Assembly (NCBI GenBank): GCA_038049695.1
Contig: CP142459.1
Coordinates: 66,084,001 to 66,148,000 of the forward strand
From: Cinnamomum chago
Taxonomy: Eukaryota > Streptophyta > Magnoliopsida > Laurales > Lauraceae
Direction: 5' to 3'
Length of the DNA: 64,000 nucleotides
The translations under genes were made by a program, and so were the position numbers. A model generated the notes under the pieces. It saw only the letters and a list, made by a program, of their open reading frames with translations. It did not search any database and was not told the origin of the DNA. Of the stretch, positions 22,801-34,680 are shown piece by piece; the stretch's first letter is position 1; every line of letters starts with the position of its first letter.

Positions 22801-25800
22801 GAAAAGAAAAGCAAAGGCAATTCTGATAAAAGGCGGTGTCTACCTTTGATGCCCTCAGCTCATTTACTTCCATCCGGAGAGAGTCATCAGATAATATTAA
22901 CCGTGATAGAGCACCTGTGCTTAACCTGAATATTTTCAAAAGATGGTATAAAATGATATATAATGTGCACTTGCATTTTCCAACCTGTTTCATATAAATT
23001 TTATGTATAAAACTAATGCCGTAATATTGGTCTCAAAGAAAAATGCATCTATTAGATAATTTAGACAATGAATTTTTGTTTTTGATATTTACCATAGATA
23101 ATAGCACACAAATAGAGGAGTCTCTCTTACAAATGGTAACTGCCCAGATCTTTGCTTGTTTCAGTTTCAAAACTCATGAAAAGAGTGAAGAACAGTTTCC
23201 AATCATTAAGGATAGTCAGTGTGAACATAAAGGCATGAATTTCTACTGGAATCTATAAACATGAATGTATAATGTATATAATGTTGTATGATTGATCACA
23301 TGGATTTCGAACATACTTATCATTCTTATTATGTGATCATTCACAAGCCATTATACATGTAAGAAAAGGACCTTTTCCCTCTTCCATGACAGGTGGGGGC
23401 TTTTTTTTGTTTTTACGTTTTTGCTTTAGTTGTGACATTCATCCAGCTGAGGCTATCTCAGCAACTTTATTATATATGAGAGCCGTTATGATTGCTGGCG
23501 CAACCCTGTAACCTCGATCGTAATGTAGACCAATCTCAATGATGAGATTGACCGAATCCAAAGGATTTCAGCCCTAGGGAACAAGACAAGCCATAACACT
23601 CAAGAGGAATAACTCACGATAATTTTATTGATTGAATAAGCATGATTAATAACAATAGATCTCTTCTGTATATAAAAAGCACCTTGTTTCTAAACTAATC
23701 AAAATACTGACAATAGGAAATTACCTAATCCTACTCTAAATAGAATTTAGAAAGCAATCCTATTAAGCAACTAAGTAATATTACTAATTTAGATAAGGAC
23801 AGGGATCTCTGCCAAATTAGAGATCATGTGGACCCCATCAGATGATCCATCAGGACCTGCGGGTCCTAGTCTTTTGTCGGGCTGCATCAATTGCTCACCG
23901 TGTTCTGTTCTACATAATAAATGGGATTAAGGTCGCAAGGCCTTCCACTGCAGCAAAAGCACGCGGACAAGTGATGACCTACTGCCCACCACTGCCTGAG
24001 CTGAGTGATTGATAGATGAGCCTTGCATATATGATCTAATAGTTGAAAAGGTCTACCTTCCATGCCATTACAAACATAAGGTAATAGGTTTGGTATGAGT
24101 TTCATGTGTCTGAACAAAATGTCTAAGCTTACATAAAAATATTTAAACTAAAACATTAGGGGCAAAACTCTTAGTTTTGAACATAGGACAGGCATGAATG
24201 CATATAGAAAAAGAAACAAAATTCGAGAACCATACATCACATACCCCAATAATTTTGCTGCCTCTGAGACAGAACCATTAACAGCATAGATTAGATCCAA
24301 TAGAGCTTTCATTCCCTGCATAAGAAACTGAATAAACTAAATTTTTCTTCTCGCGTACTGTCACAATCTAAGAAAACTACAGTATCAAATTCTATAAATG
24401 AAGAAGTACGGTGCTCAAGGCATGGTGAAAAAATACCAATGCAAATTTTGGATTATTCGGTCCAATTTGTGAACCAACATCTGATCGTCTAATAGTTGAC
24501 TTTGCAGGAAGAATCTGAAGAAGCTCAAGAGGAGGTGTGTATCCATCAAGGTCTATTGCATCTCTGACTAGTTTAAGCAAATAAAATGTGCTACTTATCA
24601 GTTGTCAGCAGACGCGTTTTATTTCAGCATAGAGAAACTCAGAAAATCAATGAAAAGAAACTGAGACATGGAGGCATGAGATTGAGAAAAGCCAGATTGG
24701 GATGGTAGAAAAAATTAGTGGGGTTGTTCATAAGTTCTGAATCTATGGTAATAAAAAAGATAAGAATGGAACTTTAATAAATGTAAATTACAAAGGGCTT
24801 TCTAACATATGCAGAATGAGCGTGCTTGTGTGTGCGTGTTGGGTTCTCAGAAGTTTCAGATTTCATGCTAAACATCATATCTACTTCGTTTCTTTCGAAC
24901 ACAAGACAGAAATGGCATGAAAGATACCCTAAACATTTACTGCATGATCGTAATCAGGTAAGAAAAAATCATTTTGCATGTTGTGTCGCCAACATTTGGC
25001 AGAATCTCAATATCAGAAAAAAAAAAAAAAAATTAATGACCCACGATGACCGATGAGATGTGATGAGATGTTTCATTTTCACTCCATGAAAAAATAAGTA
25101 ACACACCACCAATAGAAAGGTAGGAGTTTCATTTCATACAGCTTCAAGAACAGGAACTTCATAATACACAAGCTGTTTAACTGATTACCATGTTCAGCTG
25201 AACAAGAAAAAGCAAGTAACAGTTAAATTTAACCTTTAAGAGCCAGTAAAGTGCGTAAGCGGGCTAAAGCGGAAGCTCTATTCTTATGTTGTGACCGGTC
25301 CTCAACAGCCTGTGCATAAAATAAAATGATTAAAGAGCAAGCAAAAATGCAAAAAAGACAAATTGTCAGATTATCACAGCCAAGGAAAAAGTGCAGTTGT
25401 GCCATGAGCTATGACACCCAGATGGTTCCAAATAGGCAACATACCTATACCTTATCCTGCCCCATACTTCATTTTTATGTAATCCTTGGTACAGTATGCA
25501 TGGAGAGGCCATGAATGAGCAGAATTTCCACTCGGCAATTAAAATGAATTCATAAATTTGAGACTGGAGATATCCTGGGAATCATAATGCCTATTATTGA
25601 TTGGGAATGTTGAGTAGATTGGTCTTCCACTTCCTAAAAGCTTAATCTTTTGGGATGTATTAACTAGTCGGGCTTGACATGGTATCAGAGCTACACTAGG
25701 TCTCAAGTTCGAACACAAGGGAGGGCAACAGGTTGTGTGGGCAGGCACTCGCACATTCGACGTATCCCATGGGTAGGAATGTGTTGGTTGCGAATTCGAT

Positions 25801-26524
25801 GGGGGTTGAGGTGTTGGTTAAATAGATTGGTCTTCCTCTTCCTAAAAAGCTTAAGCTTGTGGGATGTATTTGCTAGTCAGACTGAATAGGGAGAGCACGG
25901 GGAATTCATGTAATGAGAATTCCAAACTCCCCAAAATGCCATCTCCCCCAAACCCCACACGCTTCCCTACAAAGTAGTTATCAAATTTTCAGAATTTGGA
26001 GCATTTAGAGCTCTGGGGGTATTCCAGTGGCACCCTTTTGGAATTCCAAACAAGAGTAATTCCTGTCACAAGCTTTTAATCAAACATCCAAAGGGCATTC
26101 TAAATAGGGCACCACCACCACCATCATCACTATTTTTATCAATTTCAAGTAATGGGTATTTCAACAAACATGCAAAAGACAGAGATAGAGAAACAAGTGT
26201 ATGGATTCATGGTACTACCTGAGCAATGATACCGGTGGGGCTGTGCTTGAGGCGGACGGCGGTCTCTCTCTTGTTGCGGTGCTGGCCACCAGGGCCTGAT
26301 GCCTTGAATGTGTTCATCTCGCACTGGTCCATCAGCAGTTCATCCGATAACGAAAGGAAATCTCTGCTGTTGCTGCTTCTGTTACTACTAGTAGAGAAGG
26401 CGTTGATTCGCAACGGAAATTGAAACTGATGAGGGGTTGGTGAGGGTATTCTTCTATTTGCAGGAGAGGTAAATAACTTGGAATAGCCTCCTGCAAACAC
26501 TGATTTCAACAAGGATTGCGCCAT
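22068..26524 (-). CDS. Class I release-factor (GGQ) domain protein, organelle-targeted
   Basis: Six coding exons join in phase: 26219-26524, 25234-25309, 24437-24567, 24245-24315, 22844-22925 and 22068-22088, giving 228 residues. Residues 1-55 are rich in S, R and P without acidic residues, like a mitochondrial or plastid transit peptide. The RF-1 domain follows, with GPGGQHRNK at about 77-85 (GGQ at 79-81, the peptidyl-tRNA hydrolysis motif), then [13 protein letters not shown], all typical of codon-recognition-lacking release factors (ArfB/ICT1/mtRF-R type). The C-terminal part ([20 protein letters not shown], then a helical segment ending in GMKPLK) is a plant-type extension. The likely role is rescue of stalled organelle ribosomes or termination, which is inferred from the family. 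The start is the first ATG, at 26524. All donor/acceptor pairs are GT-AG. Confidence 0.88.
22770..22811. repeat. Poly-A and (AAAAG)n repeat in intron 5
   Basis: An A-run followed by several AAAAG units beside exon 5 of the release-factor gene. Confidence 0.9.
23490..23890 (-). repeat. Possible solo LTR in intron 4
   Basis: Read on the minus strand this 0.4-kb block starts TGATGCAGCCCGACAAAAG and has a TATATA-type box near 23675 and a CCCTAGGGCTGAAATCC segment. It ends around GCGCCAGCAATCA, so TG and CA ends exist. No matching target duplication was found and no PBS adjoins it. The call is tentative. Confidence 0.3.
25608..25888 (+). mobile_element. TRIM-type miniature LTR retrotransposon
   Basis: Two direct repeats of 72-77 bp (25608-25679 and 25812-25888; shared TAGATTGGTCTTCC, TCCTAAAA, GGGATGTATT and CTAGTC) flank about 130 bp. 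Immediately after the first repeat stands TGGTATCAGAGC, the canonical initiator tRNA-Met primer binding site. Purine-rich GGGGGTTGAGG precedes the second. There is no coding capacity. This is the architecture of terminal-repeat retrotransposons in miniature. It lies in intron 1 of the release-factor gene. No clear target duplication is visible. Confidence 0.7.
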
Positions 26525-26733
26525 CAATCGACCAAAACAGTAGCTACAAATCGAAAGATCAAGATCAGAGAAGAAATGGGTTCTCGAAATTTATCACTCG
26601 AAGCTCCTCGCTCGCTCTCTCTCTTGCTGTGTTTTGAGAATGTTAGAGGGAAGAAGACACGAGGGATAATAATCAATATAAAAGGGGATATTGTGAGTGA
26701 AATCTATATAAATATATATATATATATATATAT

Positions 26734-27382
26734 GAGAGCAGATCCCACACACTGCAGCTCCCACTACCACAAGCTGCACACGCGTGTATGGCCCAACGAG
26801 GAGGCCCAGCTGCTGAATACGGTTTCCCGCTCTGCTTTCACCCATTTCCCCCTTCTCTTTTCAAAACGTCATATCCTCTGTTTTCCAAAACACTGCAGCT
26901 CGTCTCCATCTCTCGTCTCTCCTCTGAAGCTCGACGATCTCCATCACTCGGACGACGACCGCCGGCCCCTCGGACGACGACGATCCCACATCCTCGCACG
27001 TCTCTCTCGCATCTCTCTCGCTGCTCATCGCCCCTGCGCAGAGCTCTCTCTCGGACGACGACCGCCGGCCCCTCAGACGACGACGATCCCACATCCTCGC
27101 ACGTCTCTCTCGCATCTCTCTCGCTGCTCATCGCCCCTGCGCAGAGCTCTCTCTCGGACGATCACTGCCTCTCGACTCTCCCTGCGCAGATCTCCTCCAT
27201 CACGGTCTTCCTCGCGGGCGCCTCGACCACCAGCCTGCCATCGACTGCTCTCTGTCTCTCACGACGACGATCGGACCCCATCGACTGGAAGCTCTCTGTC
27301 TCAGGTCTGCGCCCATCTCCTCCCATTCCCTCTCTCGCCCCCATCCTCTCCATCACCACCCAGTGCAGTCTCTCGATCCGTC
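26734..27382 (+). repeat. Left terminal inverted repeat of the MULE
   Basis: Reverse complement of 36865-37502. Homology ends at CTCTCGATCCGTC. It includes a 103-bp tandem duplication (units starting about 26949 and 27052, marked by CGGACGACGACCGCCGGCC). It is CpG-rich and lacks stops in several frames by composition alone. It lies next to the 5' side of the release-factor gene (ATG at 26524). Confidence 0.95.
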
Positions 27383-28662
27383 CGTCTCCCTGCGCAGAGC
27401 ACCGCCCGCCGAGCACTACCATCGCAGAACGGCTGCACATCCCTCACCTCTGCGCCTCTCTCGTCTCCCTCGGCATCTCTCTCTCACGCTCACGGTCTCC
27501 CTCGCGGGCAACCTCTCCGTCCCTCTCTCGCAGCCGGACTCACACTTTCAGGTAATACAAGTTTTGTATGAATCAAATTTGATGGAGTTGTAAGAATTTG
27601 GGTTTTTTTGAAAGGAGTCAAGCATTTAGGGCTGTTTGATTGTAGGGAAAGTGAAAATGGGGTTGGCTTATGCATAGATAGCATTCTGTAGTTATAACTG
27701 GGATAAATGTTCTTTTTCTTTTTCTTTTTTTTAGTGACGTAATGAAGCAAACATATGAATTTTTGAATTTAAAAACAACCATACTGTTCAGTTCTCATCA
27801 ACTAGTCCATGCATAATTTGACATTTCAATGTAAATATTTGAGCGTCTGTTCCAACACTATTGAGTGACGATAACATGAAATGCAATCCATGCTGCCAGA
27901 TTTTGATGTATGAGCAGAGCAGATTCTGAATGTGACATGAGCAGATTCAAGTACTCAAGCACCATTGTAGTAACCTCAAAATATTATATGAGATCTTCTT
28001 TGTGGAATTCATACTGTTACAGCAGAGAGTCTCTGGTTCAGTGGTGTGGCATGCTGCACCACTTGTTTCTCTGCAGACATTGAATTTGCAAAGATTAGAA
28101 ACACAACCAATCAGCATAAATAATTGAAACATTGCATATGAACTAAAAATATCCCCTGGGTCATGTCTAGCCTCTATCCTCATGGCTCATGTCCTCCACT
28201 CAAGAATGTGTAGCATAGGCCTTACTAAAACATGAAATTGAGAATTGGAAGCCAAACTAAATACTCAAATATTTTTCACATATTAAGCATGACCCATAAA
28301 TGGTCTTTCAAAATAGATGCTGTTATCAGCTAAAAATAGGCAAAATCATCTTATCAAATATGAGTTTTGTTTTCTTTTTCCAGCAATCTGAACAAGACAC
28401 AATGCTGATGAGTAATGCCGTGTGTTTGAAACAAAGAAATAGTTAGAACTAATATATCCAAAATTCCTTGTTGAATTAATAAATAGGCAAATGCTTTTTA
28501 ATCTTTTCTTTCCCATTGCATTTCATATGGTTGATTGATAGGTTTTCTTAAATATTTGATACTATTGTCATTTTAGAAACATGATAATTGTTAGAGGTAG
28601 CAAAATTGTTCAAAAAAAAAAAAAAAAAAACATGCCCATTTCTTTTTTTGGGTCCATTATTA
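27383..28662 (+). other. Leader region of the MULE transposase gene
   Basis: No coding sequence is seen. It probably holds the end of a non-coding first exon (donor GTAATAC at about 27551) and a leader intron of about 1.1 kb. An acceptor-like TTGTCATCCAG at 28681-28691 would place the start at the ATG 28699 instead of 28663. Confidence 0.45.
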
Positions 28663-31600
28663 ATGGGTAATTTTAATTATTTGTCATCCAGATTGCAAAT
28701 GGATATGACCTCATGCTCCTCATCACCAATTTGCCACTGTCCGGTTGTAGATGAAAACATGACACCAAGATTGGGCATGCATTTTGATGATTTAGAGGAG
28801 GCATATAACTTTTACAATGCTTATGGTAAACTTGCTGGATTTAGTGTGAGAAAAGAATCTAGTAATAGAGGTAAAGATGGGGAGGTTGTATGGAAAAGAT
28901 TTGTATGTTCAAAGCAGGGTAAAACAGATGAGAGACACTGGATTGGTAAGGAAGTGGTTCAAAGACGTCGAATGGAAACAAGATTCGATTGTATGGCTAA
29001 GTTGCAAGTGAAATTAGATAAATCAGGTGGTTATGTGGTGTCCCAGTTTGTTCCTCAACACTCTCATGCCCCCGCTACTCCAAGTAAGAGATTTATGTTG
29101 AGGTCGCATCGTGAAGTGCCAGAATCAAAGAGAAGACTTATAAATGCATATGATGCTGCAAATGTGCAGAGCAAACAGCAAATGCAAGTGTTTGCATCGC
29201 AGTCTGGGGGATTGGACAAAATTGGATTTATAGATACGGATGCCAAGAATCACCGTAGGAATGAAAAGGAAAAGAAAAAGGGGCTAGATGGACAGTTGCT
29301 ATTTCAACTTTTTGAAAACCGGAAAGAAATGGGAAATGGTTTCACATATACCATTGAGCGGGATGCAGATAAAAAGATAACGCATGTGTTTTGGGCAAAC
29401 GGATCATTTCGTTCCGCTTACAAAGTCTTTGGTGATGTGGTGACATTTGATACAACCTATAAGACCAACTGTTATGAACTTATTTTTGCCGCATTTGTAG
29501 GTTGCAATCATCATGGGCAAACTACTCTATTTGGATGTGGCTTTCTACCAAATGAAAAAACCGAGTCATTTGAGTGGTTGTTTAACACTTGGCTTCAAGC
29601 CATGTCATATAGTCCACCAAAGGGTATTATAACAGATCAAGACTTGGCTATGACAAAAGCCATTAAAAAGGTCATGCCAAATACTGTTCATCGGTATTGT
29701 CTATGGCACATTTTGGATAAGCTGCCGACGAATTTGGGAGGGCTTCATATTCACAATGAGGGTTTAATAGAAAAGATAAAACAATGTGTTCATAACTCAG
29801 CCACTACTGATCAATTTGACAGTTTCTGGAATCAGATCATAACAGAGAATGAGCTTATGGAGAATGGTTGGTTGGCGGATATATTTAGCATTCGTCATAT
29901 GTGGGTTCCGACATATTTAAAGAACTATTTCTTTGGTGGCATGTCGACGACTCAACGAAGTGAAAGCATGAATGCATTTGTGAAGCAATACGTAGAGTAC
30001 AAGAATTCCCTTCTTGATTTCATCTTGCGTTTTGATGCCGGGGTGGAACGTTTAAGGTATCTTGAAAAGAAGGAGGATTTTGAAAATAGTAATGGGAGGC
30101 CTAAAACCAAGACATTTTCACCAATGGAAAAGCAAATGGCCGAAGTATACACAAGGAACATATTTTATAAGTTTCAAGATGAGTTATTAACCACCATGTC
30201 AGTTGCAGAAAAAATGGTTTACGAGGATGATGTCAGTTGTAAGTTCGTTGTGAAAACTTATTCCGACGAAAAGGAAATTGAGACAGAGGTTTTATGGAAA
30301 AAAGACGAGAAGCACGCATATTGTTCTTGCCACAAGTTTGAATTTGAAGGCATCCCCTGTTGTCATGTTTTGTGTGTCTTGAAGAGATATGCTATATTCT
30401 TTTTACCTGAGCGTTACATATTGAGAAGATGGACGAAGGGTGTTAGAAGAGATGCTTTTGTAGACATGGTGGAGTCGGGTGGATCAGAAGGTGTTGACCC
30501 ATGCTTGGCTAGACATAGTCACTTGTCTTGTATGTTTGCAGGGCTTATTGACACAGCTAGTCAATCTAAAGAAGGTTTTGAATGTTTAATCAGTGCTCAT
30601 GATGAATTGGAAATGAAATTTAAGCAGTTGATGTTAAACAATCCATCCAATTCAACCATTGATAATGGGAAGGCAGTTGTGGATAGCAATGTGGTTGAGT
30701 ATAATGAGCCAGGTCATGTTGTGACGAAAGGACGCGCGAAGAGACTCAAGTCGTCCAAGGAAAAGGCAACAAAAGGCCGTCTATGTAAGGGATGCAACAA
30801 GCGCGGTGTATCACATGACAAACGTAATTGTCCAGTGTTGTTGAACAGGTAGACAATTTAATTTGATTTATGTTGTTATCCCCCGTATAAGTCTAATATT
30901 TATACACAATTTCATATGAGTCTAATATTTATAGCCAAAATTTTCAGGTTAGTTGATGCTAATCCAAGCCAGTCATTGGCCTCTATCGATGAAAGTAGAG
31001 AAAGCTCTGATGAAGATATCCAAGCCACTAATCATGGTAATTTATTTGTTGCTTTAAGATTGTTTATGATAAAAAAAATCCTTTCATAAGACTTTTCCAT
31101 GCATAACTCACCTCATTAAATTGTTTCATTTCGTTGTAATAAGCTTCATAAGATTATTACTCTTCCTCATGGGATCACTGATCTTCAAGTTGCTAACATC
31201 ATCACCAAAGCTCTTCCGTGTGTCAAACATCTATTCTTTATTAGCAAATTGGCTGGTTAATTAACCATCATCAATTGGAGAGTGGGTATTAACTATGATT
31301 GGGTCCATGTGTGAGTATTTCTCTATTTAAATATCTTGTATTTTAGATCCTTGAAATCAAGGGAAACTCAAAAGTGATAAGAAAGAGGATTGAAGAGCTT
31401 GATTGATATTTGCTTTGTGTAGAAAAATATTTTTCTGAGATGCACTTCTATTTTTGAAAGTGTGGAATTTTCTTGATAAAAATGGATGTGACATTGTAGG
31501 TTCATGTAATGACTTCGGAAGAAGCATGAGTTTTGTAGGTGCATCCTTTCTTTTTTTTTCATTTGGACAAGTTACAGGTGCAGACATTAAAAGCTTGATG

Positions 31601-32108
31601 TTGGAAGATAAAATCCAGAATGTTGTTGGTACAGGTTGATGTAATGACATTGTTAGATGATGAAACTTGGGGCTTTTTGGGTGTTTGAGGACGTGCTAGT
31701 GGCAGAATGGTTCCATGTTATTGAAAAAATTGAAACTCTTGGCTGAATGCGTTCCATGTAATCCAATTTTATGAAACTGCTATACAAATGGCTTCAGATT
31801 TGTAACTGTCTACAAATCGGGTTGATCTGAAACTGTCCACAAATAAATAATCAACCATTTGCCCCTTGTTGAAATTCTTTTTGCTCGAAATTACAGATTT
31901 AGTTATCATTAGTCTTGCTCGAAATTACAGATTTAAAGAAGAGGTCTAATTATCAATCTATAACATCCATCCTGTGAGCTGTAGCTTGGAGTTCTCAAGT
32001 CTTACATGATTCACTTCGATTGAACAATCTTAAGCATTTGTTTGAATAACCCTGCCATGCTTCAATTTCTGATTTATTTGTTGAATTTTTGCAGAGAATG
32101 TGCAGTGA
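28663..32108 (+). CDS. FAR1-related MULE transposase
   Basis: The main exon 28663-30848 is open without a break. Two further exons, 30948-31036 and 32095-32108, join in phase through GTAGAC/TTTCAG and GTAATT/TTGCAG sites, giving about 762 residues. If the first of these introns is retained, the TAG at 30850-30852 ends the protein at about 729. Domains: FAR1 DNA-binding region at about 40-130 (YNFYNAYGKLAGFSVRK, ending QHSHAP); MULE transposase core with FDTTYKTN (D about 263), ITDQD (about 325) and a CLWH motif; a SWIM zinc finger at about 553-575 (CSCHKFEFEGIPCCH); and a C-terminal CCHC knuckle at about 707 (CKGCNKRG). The catalytic acidic residue after CLWH could not be assigned with certainty. 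It acts in the nucleus on the element ends. A CAG/GTAATA donor at 27551 suggests a leader exon just inside the left terminal repeat. An ATG at 28699 is an alternative start. Confidence 0.9.
31141..31275 (+). pseudogene. Copia RNase H tail fragment
   Basis: One frame reads ITLPHGITDLQVANIITKAL and then a SKLAG-like end with a stop, matching the extreme C terminus of Ty1/copia polyproteins (ADIFTKAL ... SKLG). It sits in the last intron of the transposase gene. Too short to define an element. Confidence 0.55.
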
Positions 32109-32334
32109 AGGTTCCATCAAGAAGGTGTCTGTAGAGAAGTTTTCATCGAGACTCAATGCTTCAATTTATACTTAAGTTGCTGAAGTCAGATGTTCGTTGT
32201 ATTTTCAAGAATCTGAATCTGGCTACTTTCATTTATCATGTCACATGTTATTTGTAAATCGTATGAAGCTTTGAGTTACTGATCTTGTAGTATATTGAAG
32301 ATGACTGCATGGACCCTTTGTTCTATATTATGAA

Positions 32335-34632
32335 TGAATGGAAACCTTACCATTTTGTTATGGGGTTATTTGTTTTGAATGGATGTTTTTTTGAATGGAT
32401 GTTATTTGTTTTGAATGGATGTTATAGGTGAGTGGTTGGTTTGTTGTTGATTAAGAATGGTGAATGTTTGATGTTGAATAAGAATGAAAAAGGTTGATGT
32501 TTTAAGTGATGGGGAACAAGAGGTTGAGTTTGAATGTGGATGTTATAGGTGAGTGGTTGGTTTGATGTTGATTAAGAATGGTTAATGCTAATGTTTTAAG
32601 TTATTGGTAAGAACATATTTTTTTTTTTTAGTGATGCTGAGTGCCCCTGTTTGGGGCACTGGTTACCCCACTTCCCGAAGGAATTTTTGGAAGATATTTG
32701 GGGGTTTGAAAGTCTATATACTGAACTTGAAATCTGCATTTTTTGGTTTAAAAAAAATAGGGTTTGCCTAGCGTTCCAATCGCGCAATTTGGGAACTCAG
32801 TCAGTGAATTCTGCCGAAAATCAATCTGAGTAGCCCTGTTTAGGTCACCGTTTGACCCACTTCCGGAGGGTATTTTTTCATGAAAATTGGGGAACTCGAA
32901 GTCCGTATGATGAACTTAAAATCTGCAATTTTTGGTTAAAAAAGAATAGCGTTTGCCTAGTGTCCCAGTCGCGCACATTTGGAACCCAGTCAGTGAATTC
33001 TGCCGAAAACGAATCTGAGTGGCCCTGTTTAAGTCACCGTTTGACCCACTTCCGGAGGGTATTTTTTCATGAAAATTGGGGAACTCGAAGTCCGTATGAT
33101 GAACTTAAAATCTGCAATTTTTTGTTTAAAAAAAATATTATCTGCCTAGCGGTCCAGTCGCGCAATTTTCCAACCCAGTCAGTCAAATCTGCCAGATTCG
33201 TTTTCGGCAGAATTCACTGACTGGGTTCCAAATGTGCGCGACTGGGACGCTAGGCAAACGCTATTTTTTTTTAACCAAAAATTGCAGATTTTAAGTTCAT
33301 CATACGGACTTCGAGTTCCCCAATTTTCATGAAAAAATACCCTCCGGAAGTGGGTCAAACGGTGACCTAAACAGGGCCACTCAGATTGGTTTTTGGCAGA
33401 ATTCACTGACTGAGTTCCAAATGTGCGCGACTGGGACGCTAGGCAAACGCAATTTTTTTTTAACCAAAAATTGCAGATTTTAAGTTCATCATACGGACTT
33501 CGAGTTCCCCAATTTTCATGAAAAAATACCCTCCGGAAGTGGGTCAAACGGTGACTTAAACAGGGCCACTCAGATTGGTTTTTGGCAGAATTCACTGACT
33601 GAGTTCCAAATGTGCGCGACTGGGACGCTAGGCAAACGCAATTTTTTTTTAACCAAAAATTGCAGATTTTAAGTTCATCATACGGACTTCGAGTTCCCCA
33701 ATTTTCATGAAAAAATACCCTCCGGAAGTGGGTCAAACGGTGACTTAAACAGGGCCACTCAGATTGGTTTTTGGCAGAATTCACTGACTGAGTTCCAAAT
33801 GTGCGCGACTGGGACGCTAGGCAAACGCAATTTTTTTTAAACCAAAAATTGTAGATTTTAAGTTCATCATACGGACTTCGAGTTCCCCAATTTTCATGAA
33901 AAAATACCCTCCGGAAGTGGGTCAAACGGTGACTTAAACAGGGCCACTCAGATTGGTTTTTGGCAGAATTCACTGACTGAGTTCCAAATGTGCGCGACTG
34001 GGACGCTAGGCAAACGCTATTCTTTTTTAACCAAAAATTGCAGATTTTAAGTTCATCATATGGACTTCGAGTTCCCCAATTTTCATGAAAAATATCCCTC
34101 CGGAAGTGGGTCAAACGGTGACCTAAACAGGGCTACTCAGATTGATTTTCGGCAGAATTCACTGACTGAGTTCCCAAATTGCGCGATTGGAACGCTAGGC
34201 AAACCCTATTTTTTTTAAACCAAAAAATGCAGATTTCAAGTTCAGTATATAGACTTTCAAACCCCCAAATATCTTCCAAAAATTCCTTCGGGAAGTGGGG
34301 TAACCAGTGCCCCAAACAGGGGTACTCAGCATCACTAAAAAAAAAATATATGTTCTTGCCAATAACTTAAAACATTAGCATTAACCATTCTTAATCAACA
34401 TCAAACCAACCACTCACCTATAACATCCACATTCAAACTCAACCTGTTGTTCCCCATCACTTAAAACATCAACCTTTTTCATTCTTATTCAACATCAAAC
34501 ATTCACCATTCTTAATCAACATCAAACCAACCACTCACCTATAACATCCACATTCAAAACAAATAACATCCATTCAAAACAACATCCATTCAAAACAAAT
34601 AACCCCATAACAAAATGGTAAGGTTTCCATTC
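32335..34632. repeat. 2.3-kb palindrome (foldback-like structure)
   Basis: GGAAACCTTACCATTTTGTT at 32340-32359 recurs as its reverse complement at 34609-34628, and the arms stay complementary inward to a centre near 33195. The outer parts (about 32340-32630 and 34335-34630) consist of GAATGGATGTTATAGGTGAG-type sequence. The inner parts are arrays of a 189-bp unit, three copies on the left and six on the right. Long inverted repeats made of tandem sub-repeats are the hallmark of foldback elements. It may be a nested foldback transposon or a structure that grew within the MULE. Confidence 0.85.
32640..34330. repeat. 189-bp tandem array in two inverted arms
   Basis: The CCCACTTCC landmark recurs at exact 189-base steps on the left arm (about 32667, 32856, 33045). 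Its complement does the same on the right arm (about 33351, 33540, 33729, 33918, 34107, 34296). The outermost unit on each side is diverged and the two resemble each other. Because 189 is a multiple of three, a minus-strand frame of 311 codons stays open across five units (33179-34114), repeating THFRRVFFHENWG. No domain is recognised, so it is treated as non-coding satellite-like DNA. Confidence 0.9.
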
Positions 34633-34680
34633 AAAACAACATCCATTCAAAACAACATCCATTCAAAACAAATAACTCAA
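34560..34680. repeat. AACATCCATTCAAAAC minisatellite
   Basis: Several tandem copies of a 16-19-base unit at the outer edge of the right palindrome arm, with a mirror version at 32380-32420. Confidence 0.75.

Noticed and set aside
26516..27571. Long open frames (up to 351 codons) across the left MULE end, and similar ones at 36763-37547
   Set aside because: They come from the CT/CG-rich repeat lacking stops in several frames on both strands. They are arginine/serine-rich, match no family, and are mirrored in both terminal repeats.
33179..34114. 311-residue repetitive protein
   Set aside because: The frame is open because the 189-bp unit is a multiple of three. No start context, domain or transcript signal. 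Kept as a repeat and raised as a finding instead.
32640..34330. CRISPR-like array
   Set aside because: Units are contiguous 189-bp repeats without spacers, in inverted arms, in plant DNA.
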